DNA from: Candidatus Nanopelagicales bacterium
GTDB lineage: Bacteria; Actinomycetota; Actinomycetes; S36-B12
Length of the DNA stretch: 5,070 bases
Direction: 5' to 3'
Assembly: GCA_938091275.1 (NCBI GenBank)
Contig: CALKMY010000192.1
Coordinates: forward strand, 1 to 5,070
Part shown: piece by piece, positions 1 to 5,070 of the stretch
Numbering within the stretch: the stretch's first letter is position 1
How the letters are laid out: each line of letters begins with the position of its first letter
The notes under the pieces: generated by a model
Seen by the model: the letters and a program-made list of their open reading frames with translations, nothing else
Databases searched by the model: none
Told to the model about the DNA's origin: nothing
Translations under genes and position numbers: made by a program

Positions 1-174
1 TTCCGTCATCCCGGGTGGTGGTGTGCCCGCGCCGTGGCCCGGGTGATGGTTGATGGGTCCTTGTCTACCGGAGCGTGCCTGGTTCGGTCAGCAATGACGC
101 TCGCCGCGTGTGTGCTGGTCTGGCGCGTCGCGGCGTCCGGAGCCTCGGCGATACCGAGTTGCGTCTGTTGTTCA
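1..174. other. Left-edge stretch with no supported gene
   Basis: I see no gene I can support here. One plus-strand frame is open from the edge to 237, but it would overlap the 3' end of the kinase gene tail to tail, and its translation is a biased Ala/Val/Arg string with no recognisable motif. A second plus frame stops at 44-46 and a third at 51-53. Either could be the last few codons of a gene entering from the left, but too little is visible to decide. On the minus strand, one frame stays open from inside psuK to a stop at 6-8 but has no start codon here. The stretch is best read as the 3' flank of the psuG-psuK operon. Confidence 0.5.
144..158 (-). terminator. Weak hairpin just after psuK, possible terminator
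   Basis: Read on the minus strand, CTCGG and CCGAG form a perfect 5-bp stem around a 5-nt loop, 16 nt beyond the kinase stop codon. The sequence after it is GC-rich with no run of T, so it is not a classical intrinsic terminator. It could be a Rho-assisted or decay-protecting hairpin, or chance in GC-rich DNA. Confidence 0.22.
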
Positions 175-1182
175 TTAGCCCGGGTTGCCGCCGGTCCGGG
201 TGACGGCCTGCGCCGCGAGGTCCGTTCCGGCCTCTAGGGCCGCGATGAGGGCTTCATCGGTCATGCGGGACGCGACCGGAGCCGGGGAGGAGGTCCACTC
301 AGCGAGAAAGCCAGCGGTGAAGGCATCGCCAGCCCCGGTGGTGTCCACCGGTACGACGTCGCGCGCGGGTACGTGAAGCCAGGCGCCGTGGTGCGCAGCA
401 TGAGCGCCATTCGATCCGTCTTTGACAACTAGCACGCCGTCGAAACCCGTCTGACTGAACATCGCGTCCACAGATTCCTCGAGGCTGATCTCGACGTTTG
501 CCGGAACGTCGCTCTCCGGGCCCACGGTTACAGGATGTGCGCCGCGGGTGTTCATCACGGTGGTGAACTCAACCCTGTTGGCCACAAAGACGTGGCAGGA
601 GGCTGCGACCTGAAGAAGGTCGAGTCGTTGCTGAGCGTCGAGAACCAGAGCGGAAGCATCGATGCTGACGGTGACGTCGTCGGGGAGGTCGTGCAGGAAC
701 GCCTTGGCCACGTCGGGGAGTCGCGCGAGAAAGTAGCCGGACAAATGCACGTGACAGCGTGCCGGGGGAGGCGTCGTCGCCAGAACGTGTCGGAACTGTT
801 CACGGACGTGGCCGAGAGTCATGGATGCGTTGGCGCCAGCATCCGGATACATGGTGCGCCCGCCGTCGGGCGCCACGACGATGACGCACCGTCCGGTGCG
901 ATCGTCGGTCGTCTGTATCCGGGGGGTGATGTCGCGGGCAACGAGTTGCTCTGTGACCCACGCAGCCTCACTGTCAGAGCCCACCGCGCCGATGAGGTGC
1001 ACCGCGCCATGGCCGGAGCCACGGGTCTGGGTTGCAAGCCAGGCGGACGTGTTTGCCCCTTGGCCGCCAAAAATCCGACGGAAGTGGACTGGGTTGTCGT
1101 GATCGAGCACGAGCGGTGTCTCCAGGGGTGCAATGTCGTCGACCATGACGTCCCCGATAACGACAAAAACTGTGTCGACCAC
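175..1182 (-). CDS. psuK: PfkB-family carbohydrate kinase, probable pseudouridine kinase
   Basis: ATP-dependent cytosolic kinase of the ribokinase/PfkB family, 335 residues. Seen in the sequence: an N-terminal strand with a VIGDVMVD motif (residues 8-15), where the Asp usually contacts the sugar; the Gly-rich signature GGQGANTS (39-46); an N-x2-E type motif NRVEF (202-206); VVKDGSNGA (252-260); and the C-terminal signature DTTGAGDAFTAGFL (280-293). Asp286 in GAGD is the expected catalytic base, and the flanking glycines form the anion hole. Length is normal for the family. The GTG at 1182 is chosen because it puts the first strand at the very N-terminus and has a good ribosome site 7 nt upstream; an ATG at 1323 would overlap psuG by over 100 nt. 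Substrate is inferred from context: the gene lies 28 nt downstream of psuG, and psuG-linked PfkB kinases phosphorylate pseudouridine to pseudouridine 5'-phosphate. Sequence alone would also fit ribokinase or adenosine-kinase-like activity. Confidence 0.82.
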   Translation of the reverse strand: MVDTVFVVIGDVMVDDIAPLETPLVLDHDNPVHFRRIFGGQGANTSAWLATQTRGSGHGAVHLIGAVGSDSEAAWVTEQLVARDITPRIQTTDDRTGRCVIVVAPDGGRTMYPDAGANASMTLGHVREQFRHVLATTPPPARCHVHLSGYFLARLPDVAKAFLHDLPDDVTVSIDASALVLDAQQRLDLLQVAASCHVFVANRVEFTTVMNTRGAHPVTVGPESDVPANVEISLEESVDAMFSQTGFDGVLVVKDGSNGAHAAHHGAWLHVPARDVVPVDTTGAGDAFTAGFLAEWTSSPAPVASRMTDEALIAALEAGTDLAAQAVTRTGGNPG

Positions 1183-1189
1183 GAGGTGT

Positions 1190-1197
1190 CTCTTCCC
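1190..1197 (-). promoter_or_regulatory. Ribosome binding site deciding the psuK GTG start
   Basis: On the minus strand, GGGAAGAG lies in the 28-nt gap after psuG and ends 7 nt before the GTG at 1182. It is the only good Shine-Dalgarno match near the start. It supports the GTG over the upstream ATG inside psuG. Confidence 0.55.
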
Positions 1198-1210
1198 GAT
1201 CAGCTGTGTG

Positions 1211-2131
1211 TCAGCCCAATGCCCGAGCACAGGCGATACGAGCCGCAAGCCCGGCATTGGCGATGATGAGCGCGGCGTTGGCTTCCAAGCTGGCACCGTG
1301 GGTCGCACGATGGAAATGATCAAGCAAGAAGGGTGTGACGTCTTTCCCGGTGATGTGCTGCTCGCTCGCCAGGCGCAGCCCTTCGTTCAACGTCGCATCG
1401 TGCAGGTCGGGGTCGAGTTCGTGATCTGGGCTGATGGGATTGGCGACAACGAGCGCTGAGTTGAGATCTAAGCGCTGACGTGCAGCCATGATGTCGGCGA
1501 TTTCGCTCGGTTCGGCCACCTGCCAGCCCATGGGGTGTCCGGAGTCTGCGAGATAGAAACCAGGGAAGCGCTCCGTGCGGTACCCGACCAGGCAGATGTT
1601 GAGCGTCTCGAGTCGTTCGAGGGTGGCGCCGACGTCCAAGATCGATTTGACGCCCGAACACACGATCGTGATCGGCGTGTTCCCCAGCGTGGTGAGGTCA
1701 GCGGATTCATCCCAGGTCTCTCGAGCCTGACGGTGGACACCGCCCAGACCTCCGGTCGCGAACACTTCGATGCCGACGCGTTGCGCGATGATGCTGGTCG
1801 CGGCCACCGTTGTTGTGGCGGTTCCAGAGCGTGCGAGGACAACGGGCAGATCCCGCACGCTGGCTTTGACGACGTCGTCACGGTTCGCGATGGATTCGAG
1901 CTGGTCGTTCGTCAGCCCCACGTAGATTTCGCCATCGAGAATGGCGATAGTGGCCGGTGTTGCACCGTTGGCGGCGACGATGGACTCGATTTCTCGGGCC
2001 ACACGGATGTTCTCCGGCCGCGGCAATCCGTGACTAATGATGGTGGATTCCAATGCGATGACGGGAGACCCGCCTCGAATGGCTTCCTCGATGCTCGGAT
2101 GAAGGTGAATGGGAGAGGAGTCAGACAGCAC
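1211..2131 (-). CDS. psuG: Pseudouridine-5'-phosphate glycosidase
   Basis: Cytosolic enzyme that cleaves the C-C glycosidic bond of pseudouridine 5'-phosphate, giving uracil and ribose 5-phosphate; 306 residues, the usual size. It aligns from memory almost end to end with E. coli PsuG. Motifs seen: ALESTIISHG (26-35), ATIAI (60-64), RDLP (93-96), FATGGLGGVHR (124-134), SADL (143-146), GVKSILDVGAT (160-170), VVANPI (228-233) and GKDVTPFLL (262-270). Residues matching the known active site are all present: Glu28, Lys89, His133, Asp145 (metal ligand), the Schiff-base Lys162, and Asn285. The enzyme needs a divalent metal, typically Mn2+. The start is a GTG at 2131; there is no other ATG or GTG in frame nearby, and it leaves a family-like N-terminus. 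No Shine-Dalgarno is visible, so translation may be leaderless. It is the first gene of a two-gene unit with the downstream kinase, and diverges from the DUF5998 gene. Confidence 0.97.
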   Translation of the reverse strand: MLSDSSPIHLHPSIEEAIRGGSPVIALESTIISHGLPRPENIRVAREIESIVAANGATPATIAILDGEIYVGLTNDQLESIANRDDVVKASVRDLPVVLARSGTATTTVAATSIIAQRVGIEVFATGGLGGVHRQARETWDESADLTTLGNTPITIVCSGVKSILDVGATLERLETLNICLVGYRTERFPGFYLADSGHPMGWQVAEPSEIADIMAARQRLDLNSALVVANPISPDHELDPDLHDATLNEGLRLASEQHITGKDVTPFLLDHFHRATHGASLEANAALIIANAGLAARIACARALG

Positions 2132-2155
2132 GCCAGGACAATACTCGTATCTGGC
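2132..2155. repeat. Nested inverted repeats in the divergent gap, possible operator
   Basis: Two dyads overlap here. ATAC-TC-GTAT (2141-2150) is a perfect 4+4 inverted repeat with a 2-nt centre. GCCAG (2132-2136) and CTGGC (2151-2155) form a second perfect 5+5 inverted repeat around it, with a centre offset by 2 bp. Lying between two divergent genes, this could be a repressor operator or two half-sites. The elements are short and may be chance. Confidence 0.35.
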
Positions 2156-2167
2156 AGCATGGGTCTA
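2138..2167 (-). promoter_or_regulatory. Candidate promoter for psuG, possibly leaderless
   Basis: On the minus strand, TATTGT (2138-2143) fits the TANNNT form of a -10 box, and TAGACC (2162-2167), 18 nt upstream, matches four of six bases of a TTGACA -35 box. The -10 box ends 6 nt before the psuG GTG, so transcription would start at or near the GTG itself, giving a leaderless mRNA. This fits the absence of a ribosome site. The -35 overlaps the first base of the divergent DUF5998 ATG, so the two transcription units would compete. I could not place a convincing promoter for the plus-strand unit in this gap. Confidence 0.35.
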
Positions 2168-2751
2168 TGAGTCAGTCGGGCCCGGGCGTGGCGCTGCGCG
2201 CCGATATTCAGCGAAGTGGCTATTACCCGGAGATCGTGGGGGAGGCTCTCGACACCGCGCTCGGCAGCGAGGAAGTCATCAGCTACGTCGTTCACCACGA
2301 GGCGACCTTTGAGCGTGATGAGTTGCGGCGGCACGTGACCGTGCTGGTCCTGACCGCAAACCGATTGATCGTGTGTCACGTCGACGAACACGCGGGCGAG
2401 GAAGCAGAACTGCACTACGCGACAGCGTCAACCGAAGCGGTGCGGTTGGAGCGGGTGGATTCCGTTGTGGTGACTCGTGTTGTGTCGAATCCAGCTGATC
2501 ACCGACCCGGAGGGCCAACGGCGGAAGTCGTGCTCACCATCGGCTGGGGCGCGGTCAGTCGAATCGAACTCGAACCCGCTGGTTGTCAGGACCCCTCGTG
2601 CGAGGCAGATCACGGGTTCACGGGAACCTCAAGCAACGACGATCTCGCTGTACGCGTCTCTGAGGCTGCAGACGGAGCGGACGTGGTGGCCCAGGTTCTC
2701 CATTTCGCCAGGGCGCTCTCGGAGGCGACTGCGACTCGACCCTCGTCATGA
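2167..2751 (+). CDS. DUF5998 family protein, function unknown
   Basis: A 194-residue soluble protein recognised as actinobacterial DUF5998 from its blocks: SGYYPEIV (17-24), HHEATF (43-48), RRHVTVLVLTANRLIV (54-69), VVLTIGWGAV (121-130), CQDPSCEADHG (140-150) and a C-terminal helix with VRVSEAADG (162-170). No signal peptide or membrane segment is seen. The alternation of short strands around a LTANRLIV element, ending in an amphipathic helix near 171-187, resembles a bacterial PH/GRAM-like fold; that is my inference. Cys140, Cys145 and His149 form a compact group that could bind metal. The ATG at 2167 is chosen because homologues begin only a few residues before the SGYYP block; the ribosome site is weak (GGG very close to the start). 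It diverges from psuG and its stop overlaps the next start as ATGA, so the two are probably translated together. No biochemical function is known to me. Confidence 0.88.
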   Translation: MSQSGPGVALRADIQRSGYYPEIVGEALDTALGSEEVISYVVHHEATFERDELRRHVTVLVLTANRLIVCHVDEHAGEEAELHYATASTEAVRLERVDSVVVTRVVSNPADHRPGGPTAEVVLTIGWGAVSRIELEPAGCQDPSCEADHGFTGTSSNDDLAVRVSEAADGADVVAQVLHFARALSEATATRPSS

Positions 2752-3827
2752 CGGTTCTCCCCGGAGTGGGACTCGGGGATGTGATGACCTCGGCTGCCGC
2801 TGCTGTGGGTGTGCCGGACTGTCACGACACTCTCGGCGTGGGAGAAACAGACTGCGCGGTGGTGTGCCTCGTTGACGGCCTCGGGGCATCGGCCATCGAG
2901 GATCACCGTGAGCTCTTTCCTTCCCTGCTCGACGCTGGGGGCGGATGGGTGGAAGCGCCATTCCCCTCGACGACATCAACGGGTTTGGTCACCTTGGGGA
3001 CGGGTCTGCACCCCGGACGCCACGGGATGCTCGGCGCGACCTTCCTGCTACCGGACACTCACGAGGTACTCACCCCCTTGCGATGGGGCAGCAGTCCATC
3101 ACCGCACGCGGTTCAGCCGGAGGCAACAGTTTTCGAGCGAGCCAATCGATCGGGGGTTGATTGCCTGAGCGTCGGCCCGTCGGCGTACGCGCATTCAGGG
3201 TTGACCAGAGCCGCATTTCGCGGGGCCGGCTACTTCAATGCCGAGAACATCCAGCAGCGAGCGGAGGCCATTTCGCATGCTGGGCAGGGGCGCCAACTGA
3301 TCTATGTGTATTGGCCGGACTTGGATCGGGCCGGGCACGAGTACGGCGTGGATAGCGATGAATGGCGAGCCGAAGCGTCCGACGTAGATGAGCTGATCGA
3401 CGCATTACGTTCGGCCCTACCGAGCAATGGGCGGCTCATCGTGACCGCCGATCATGGAATGCAGACGGTCGTCGAACGCCTGTGGATGGAAGATGACCAT
3501 CGATTGATGATGGACGTGGATGCCGTTGCCGGTGAGCCTCGTGCTCGCTTCCTGTACACCTCACAGATGGACGACGTCGCGAATCGTTGGGCAACCGTGC
3601 TGGGTGAACGCGCTCGTGTCCTCACTCGCCACGGAGCGGTGAGTGAGGGGCTATTCGGCGAAGTTCACCCTGACATGATCGACCGGATTGGTGACCTTGT
3701 CGTGCTGCCATCGCCGGGGGTCATCGTGGGGAGCAAGTCCTTCGATCCGCTCCTGTCATCACTGGCTGGCCAGCACGGTGGCCTGACCGATGCGGAGCGG
3801 CGCATACCCGCCCTGATCCTGGGTTAG
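2748..3827 (+). CDS. Alkaline phosphatase superfamily protein, NPP/type I phosphodiesterase-like
   Basis: A 359-residue hydrolase of the alkaline phosphatase superfamily, closest to nucleotide pyrophosphatase/phosphodiesterases. Two-metal residues can be placed in order: Asp43 in LVDGLGA (41-47); a probable nucleophile Thr76 in FPSTTSTGLVTLGTGLHPG (72-90), aligned with the catalytic Thr of Xanthomonas NPP; Asp193 and His197 in DLDRAGHEYG (191-200); Asp235 and His236 in TADHGM (233-238); and His343 in GQHGGLT (341-347). All six expected metal ligands are therefore present and the enzyme should be active. It should hydrolyse a phosphodiester or pyrophosphate, but the substrate cannot be read from sequence. 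There is no signal peptide or membrane helix, so a cytosolic location is likely, unlike the secreted or membrane-anchored members. The ATG at 2748 overlaps the DUF5998 stop by 4 nt, and no separate ribosome site is seen, consistent with translational coupling. Thymidine kinase follows after 32 nt. Confidence 0.87.
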   Translation: MTVLPGVGLGDVMTSAAAAVGVPDCHDTLGVGETDCAVVCLVDGLGASAIEDHRELFPSLLDAGGGWVEAPFPSTTSTGLVTLGTGLHPGRHGMLGATFLLPDTHEVLTPLRWGSSPSPHAVQPEATVFERANRSGVDCLSVGPSAYAHSGLTRAAFRGAGYFNAENIQQRAEAISHAGQGRQLIYVYWPDLDRAGHEYGVDSDEWRAEASDVDELIDALRSALPSNGRLIVTADHGMQTVVERLWMEDDHRLMMDVDAVAGEPRARFLYTSQMDDVANRWATVLGERARVLTRHGAVSEGLFGEVHPDMIDRIGDLVVLPSPGVIVGSKSFDPLLSSLAGQHGGLTDAERRIPALILG

Positions 3828-3859
3828 CCGCTCGTCGACGCTGTGGCAGCATTCGACCT

Positions 3860-4516
3860 GTGGCCGAGCTCGTGTTCTACGCCGGGACGATGGATTGCGG
3901 CAAGAGCACCTTGGCCCTGCAAACCGACCACAACCACAGCTCCCGAGGGCGGGCCGGCATCGTCTTCACGCGACTTGATCGCGCGGGTGAGTCAATGTTG
4001 TCGAGCAGGTTGGGGCTCGCCGTACCCGCCATCGAAGTAGGAGACGACTTCGATTTCCGGCGATTCGTCGTCGATGAGTTGAGTACAGGTATGCGCATTG
4101 ATTACCTCATATGCGATGAGGCTCAGTTCTACACGCAGGGGCAGGTCGAGCAGTTGGCACGCCTGGTCGATGAGTTGGCTGTCGATGTCTATGCCTTCGG
4201 AATCCTGACGGACTTTCGGACGCGGCTCTTTCCGGGATCGCAACGCCTCGTTGAGCTCGCCGACCGGATGCAGGTGTTGCAGGTGGAGGCGCTGTGCTGG
4301 TGCGGAACACGCGCCATCCATAACGCGCGAACTCTTGATGGAGAGATGACCACCGAAGGTGATCAGGTGCTCGTGGGCGATGTGTCATCCGCCAATGGCG
4401 AACCTGGCACCATCGCCTATGAGGTTCTCTGCAGGCGCCACTACCGCGCCGAATTGACCGCCCGGAAGGCTGGAGTGGAACACATATCGCGACAGCCGCT
4501 TCCGTTCAAGGAGTGA
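3860..4516 (+). CDS. tdk: Thymidine kinase (type II, TK1-like)
   Basis: Cytosolic salvage enzyme that phosphorylates thymidine (and deoxyuridine) to the 5'-monophosphate using ATP; 218 residues, slightly longer than E. coli Tdk. Seen: a P-loop GTMDCGKST (9-17); the Walker B-like DEAQF (86-90) with Glu87 as expected catalytic base; FGILTDFRTRLFPGS (113-127), matching the family FGLRTDF region; AD (134-135); a Cys-Trp-Cys-Gly at 146-149; the thymidine-binding lasso up to YEVL; and CRRHY (191-195). The structural zinc is probably held by Cys146, Cys148, Cys191 and His194. The GTG start at 3860 is chosen because homologues begin at this point and no in-frame start lies just upstream; the ribosome site is weak. 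It is probably the last gene of the DUF5998-phosphodiesterase-tdk unit. Its stop faces the sepH stop. Confidence 0.96.
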   Translation: MAELVFYAGTMDCGKSTLALQTDHNHSSRGRAGIVFTRLDRAGESMLSSRLGLAVPAIEVGDDFDFRRFVVDELSTGMRIDYLICDEAQFYTQGQVEQLARLVDELAVDVYAFGILTDFRTRLFPGSQRLVELADRMQVLQVEALCWCGTRAIHNARTLDGEMTTEGDQVLVGDVSSANGEPGTIAYEVLCRRHYRAELTARKAGVEHISRQPLPFKE

Positions 4517-4540
4517 GCGAAGGACCGCTAGGCGCTACTC
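4511..4540. terminator. Hairpin across the convergent tdk and sepH ends
   Basis: GAGT-G-AGCG (4511-4519) can pair with CGCTACTC (4533-4540), giving eight base pairs with one bulged G and a 13-nt loop. The stem contains both stop codons. It sits exactly where a shared bidirectional terminator is expected, since only 18 nt separate the coding regions. On the plus strand a T-rich patch (TCTTTC) follows shortly after; there is no long T-run on either strand, so it is weak as an intrinsic terminator. Confidence 0.3.
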
Positions 4541-5070
4541 GCTGTCTTTCGTTGCGCCGAACAGGATCTCGTCCCAACTCGGAACGCTCGCTCGACCCCG
4601 CTTGCTCTTCGTGCGCTTCGCCCGCTTGGGCGCCCCGGCATCCTCGGGAATGAGGGTGTCCTGTGCCGCCGCTGGTGTCACAGTGTCCGACACCTCCTCA
4701 CCCTCGGGCATCTCATCGAAGGTCGGGTCAGGGGTTGGATCAGAGGTCGGGTCAGACGTAATGGACACCAGGCGTGGTCGTGGCGCTTGCTGGGGCTCAC
4801 TATCAGTTGTGGTGTCGGACTGCTCGTTGGCGTCCGCCGGTGGTGTCGGTGTGGCGACCGGTTCGGCTGCCGGTGGTCGTGCGTCGTCCGCTACCTCGGT
4901 GGGTCCGCCACCCATCAACGCGCGGGCGGATGCGTCTGCCGGGTGCACGGTTCGACCAACGGCCTCGTAGTACCACGTGCCCACACCTTGATGTGCGTGG
5001 TAGGCCGTGACGACCCAACGGCCGTCGTCGGCGCGGTAGGAATCCCAGGTGACATCCATCCCTTCAGGAT
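4535..5070 (-). CDS. sepH: SepH (DUF3071) cell-division protein, C-terminal part, cut by the window edge
   Basis: The last 177 residues of a gene that enters from the right edge; the frame is open to base 5070, so the ATG at 5057-5059 is internal, not the start. SepH is an actinobacterial septation protein that, in Streptomyces, binds FtsZ through an N-terminal helix-turn-helix and promotes filament assembly; that helix-turn-helix is outside the window. Visible order: the end of the DUF3071 domain (PEGMDVTWDSYRADDGRW and following, through ARALMGGG), a long disordered linker rich in Pro, Ala, Thr, Asp and Glu with an SDPT-type tandem repeat, a basic patch (KRAKRTKSKRGR), and the conserved C-terminal motif VPSWDEILFG close to the end. 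The terminal motif is the strongest evidence for SepH over a generic DUF3071 protein. It converges on tdk and is probably in a separate transcription unit. Confidence 0.92.
   Translation of the reverse strand, partial: PEGMDVTWDSYRADDGRWVVTAYHAHQGVGTWYYEAVGRTVHPADASARALMGGGPTEVADDARPPAAEPVATPTPPADANEQSDTTTDSEPQQAPRPRLVSITSDPTSDPTPDPTFDEMPEGEEVSDTVTPAAAQDTLIPEDAGAPKRAKRTKSKRGRASVPSWDEILFGATKDSE
4721..4756 (-). repeat. Three 12-bp tandem units in the sepH linker
   Basis: Read in the coding direction, three in-frame 12-bp units encode SDPT-SDPT-PDPT. The outer two differ at one base (TCTGACCCGACC and CCTGACCCGACC); the middle one carries two silent changes relative to the first. They lie in the disordered linker, where repeat number could vary without breaking the frame. 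Confidence 0.75.

Noticed and set aside
10..43. Two CCCGGG copies as a terminator stem
   Set aside because: Each copy is a palindrome, so pairing between them is trivial; the loop is 22 nt, flanking bases do not extend the stem, and there is no T-run.
34..237. 67-codon plus-strand frame at the left edge
   Set aside because: It runs into the 3' end of the kinase gene and has biased composition and no motif. It remains possible, but unsupported, that it is the tail of a gene from the left.
535..1266. 243-codon plus-strand open frame opposite the kinase gene
   Set aside because: It mirrors a gene with clear PfkB signatures, and its translation shows no motif. Long antisense frames are expected in high-GC coding DNA.
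175..1323. Longer kinase reading frame from the ATG at 1323
   Set aside because: It would overlap psuG by over 100 nt and add 47 residues unlike any PfkB N-terminus. The GTG at 1182 has a better ribosome site and places the first conserved strand correctly.
1535..2170. 211-codon plus-strand open frame opposite psuG
   Set aside because: It is antisense to a gene with complete PsuG active-site residues, and no domain is recognisable in it.
2159..2170. Three-codon ATG-GGT-CTA-TGA frame overlapping the DUF5998 start
   Set aside because: It could be read as a tiny coupling leader, but it has no ribosome site and is short enough to be chance.
4602..4970. 122-codon plus-strand frame opposite sepH
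   Set aside because: It is low-complexity Ser/Gly/Val sequence mirroring the repetitive SepH linker; the opposite strand carries the conserved SepH C-terminal motif.
1..5070. Mobile elements, CRISPR arrays, tRNA or rRNA genes, defence genes
   Set aside because: I looked for terminal inverted repeats, transposase or integrase motifs, regularly spaced repeats and RNA-gene signatures and saw none. Gene content looks like stable core chromosome.

Overview
The window looks like ordinary chromosome from a high-GC Gram-positive bacterium (Actinomycetota). The lineage call rests on gene content. There is a SepH (DUF3071) cell-division protein and a DUF5998 protein, both families I know only from actinobacteria. 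There is also an actinobacterial-style thymidine kinase. GTG starts are frequent and Shine-Dalgarno sequences are often weak. I cannot name a genus.

Layout, left to right. Positions 1-174 hold no gene I can support. Two minus-strand genes follow: a PfkB-family sugar/nucleoside kinase (175-1182) and, upstream of it, pseudouridine-5'-phosphate glycosidase psuG (1211-2131). Together they form a probable psuG-psuK operon for breaking down pseudouridine: the kinase makes pseudouridine 5'-phosphate, and PsuG splits it to uracil and ribose 5-phosphate. A very short 35-bp divergent gap (2132-2166) separates psuG from a plus-strand run of three genes. These are a DUF5998 protein (2167-2751), a nucleotide pyrophosphatase/type I phosphodiesterase-like hydrolase whose start overlaps the DUF5998 stop as ATGA (2748-3827), and thymidine kinase (3860-4516). 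Facing them is the C-terminal half of SepH (4535-5070), which runs off the right edge. Only 18 bp separate the tdk and sepH stop codons, and a small hairpin spans both ends.

At least three of the six genes handle nucleosides or nucleotides (PsuG, the kinase, thymidine kinase), and the phosphodiesterase may do so too. The segment can be read as a loose nucleoside-salvage neighbourhood next to a divisome gene. I see no mobile element, phage gene, CRISPR array, tRNA or rRNA, and no clear sign of recent transfer. The least understood part is the DUF5998-phosphodiesterase pair. Its tight coupling suggests the two products work together, but the substrate is unknown. I do not see a convincing new defence or mobile system here.
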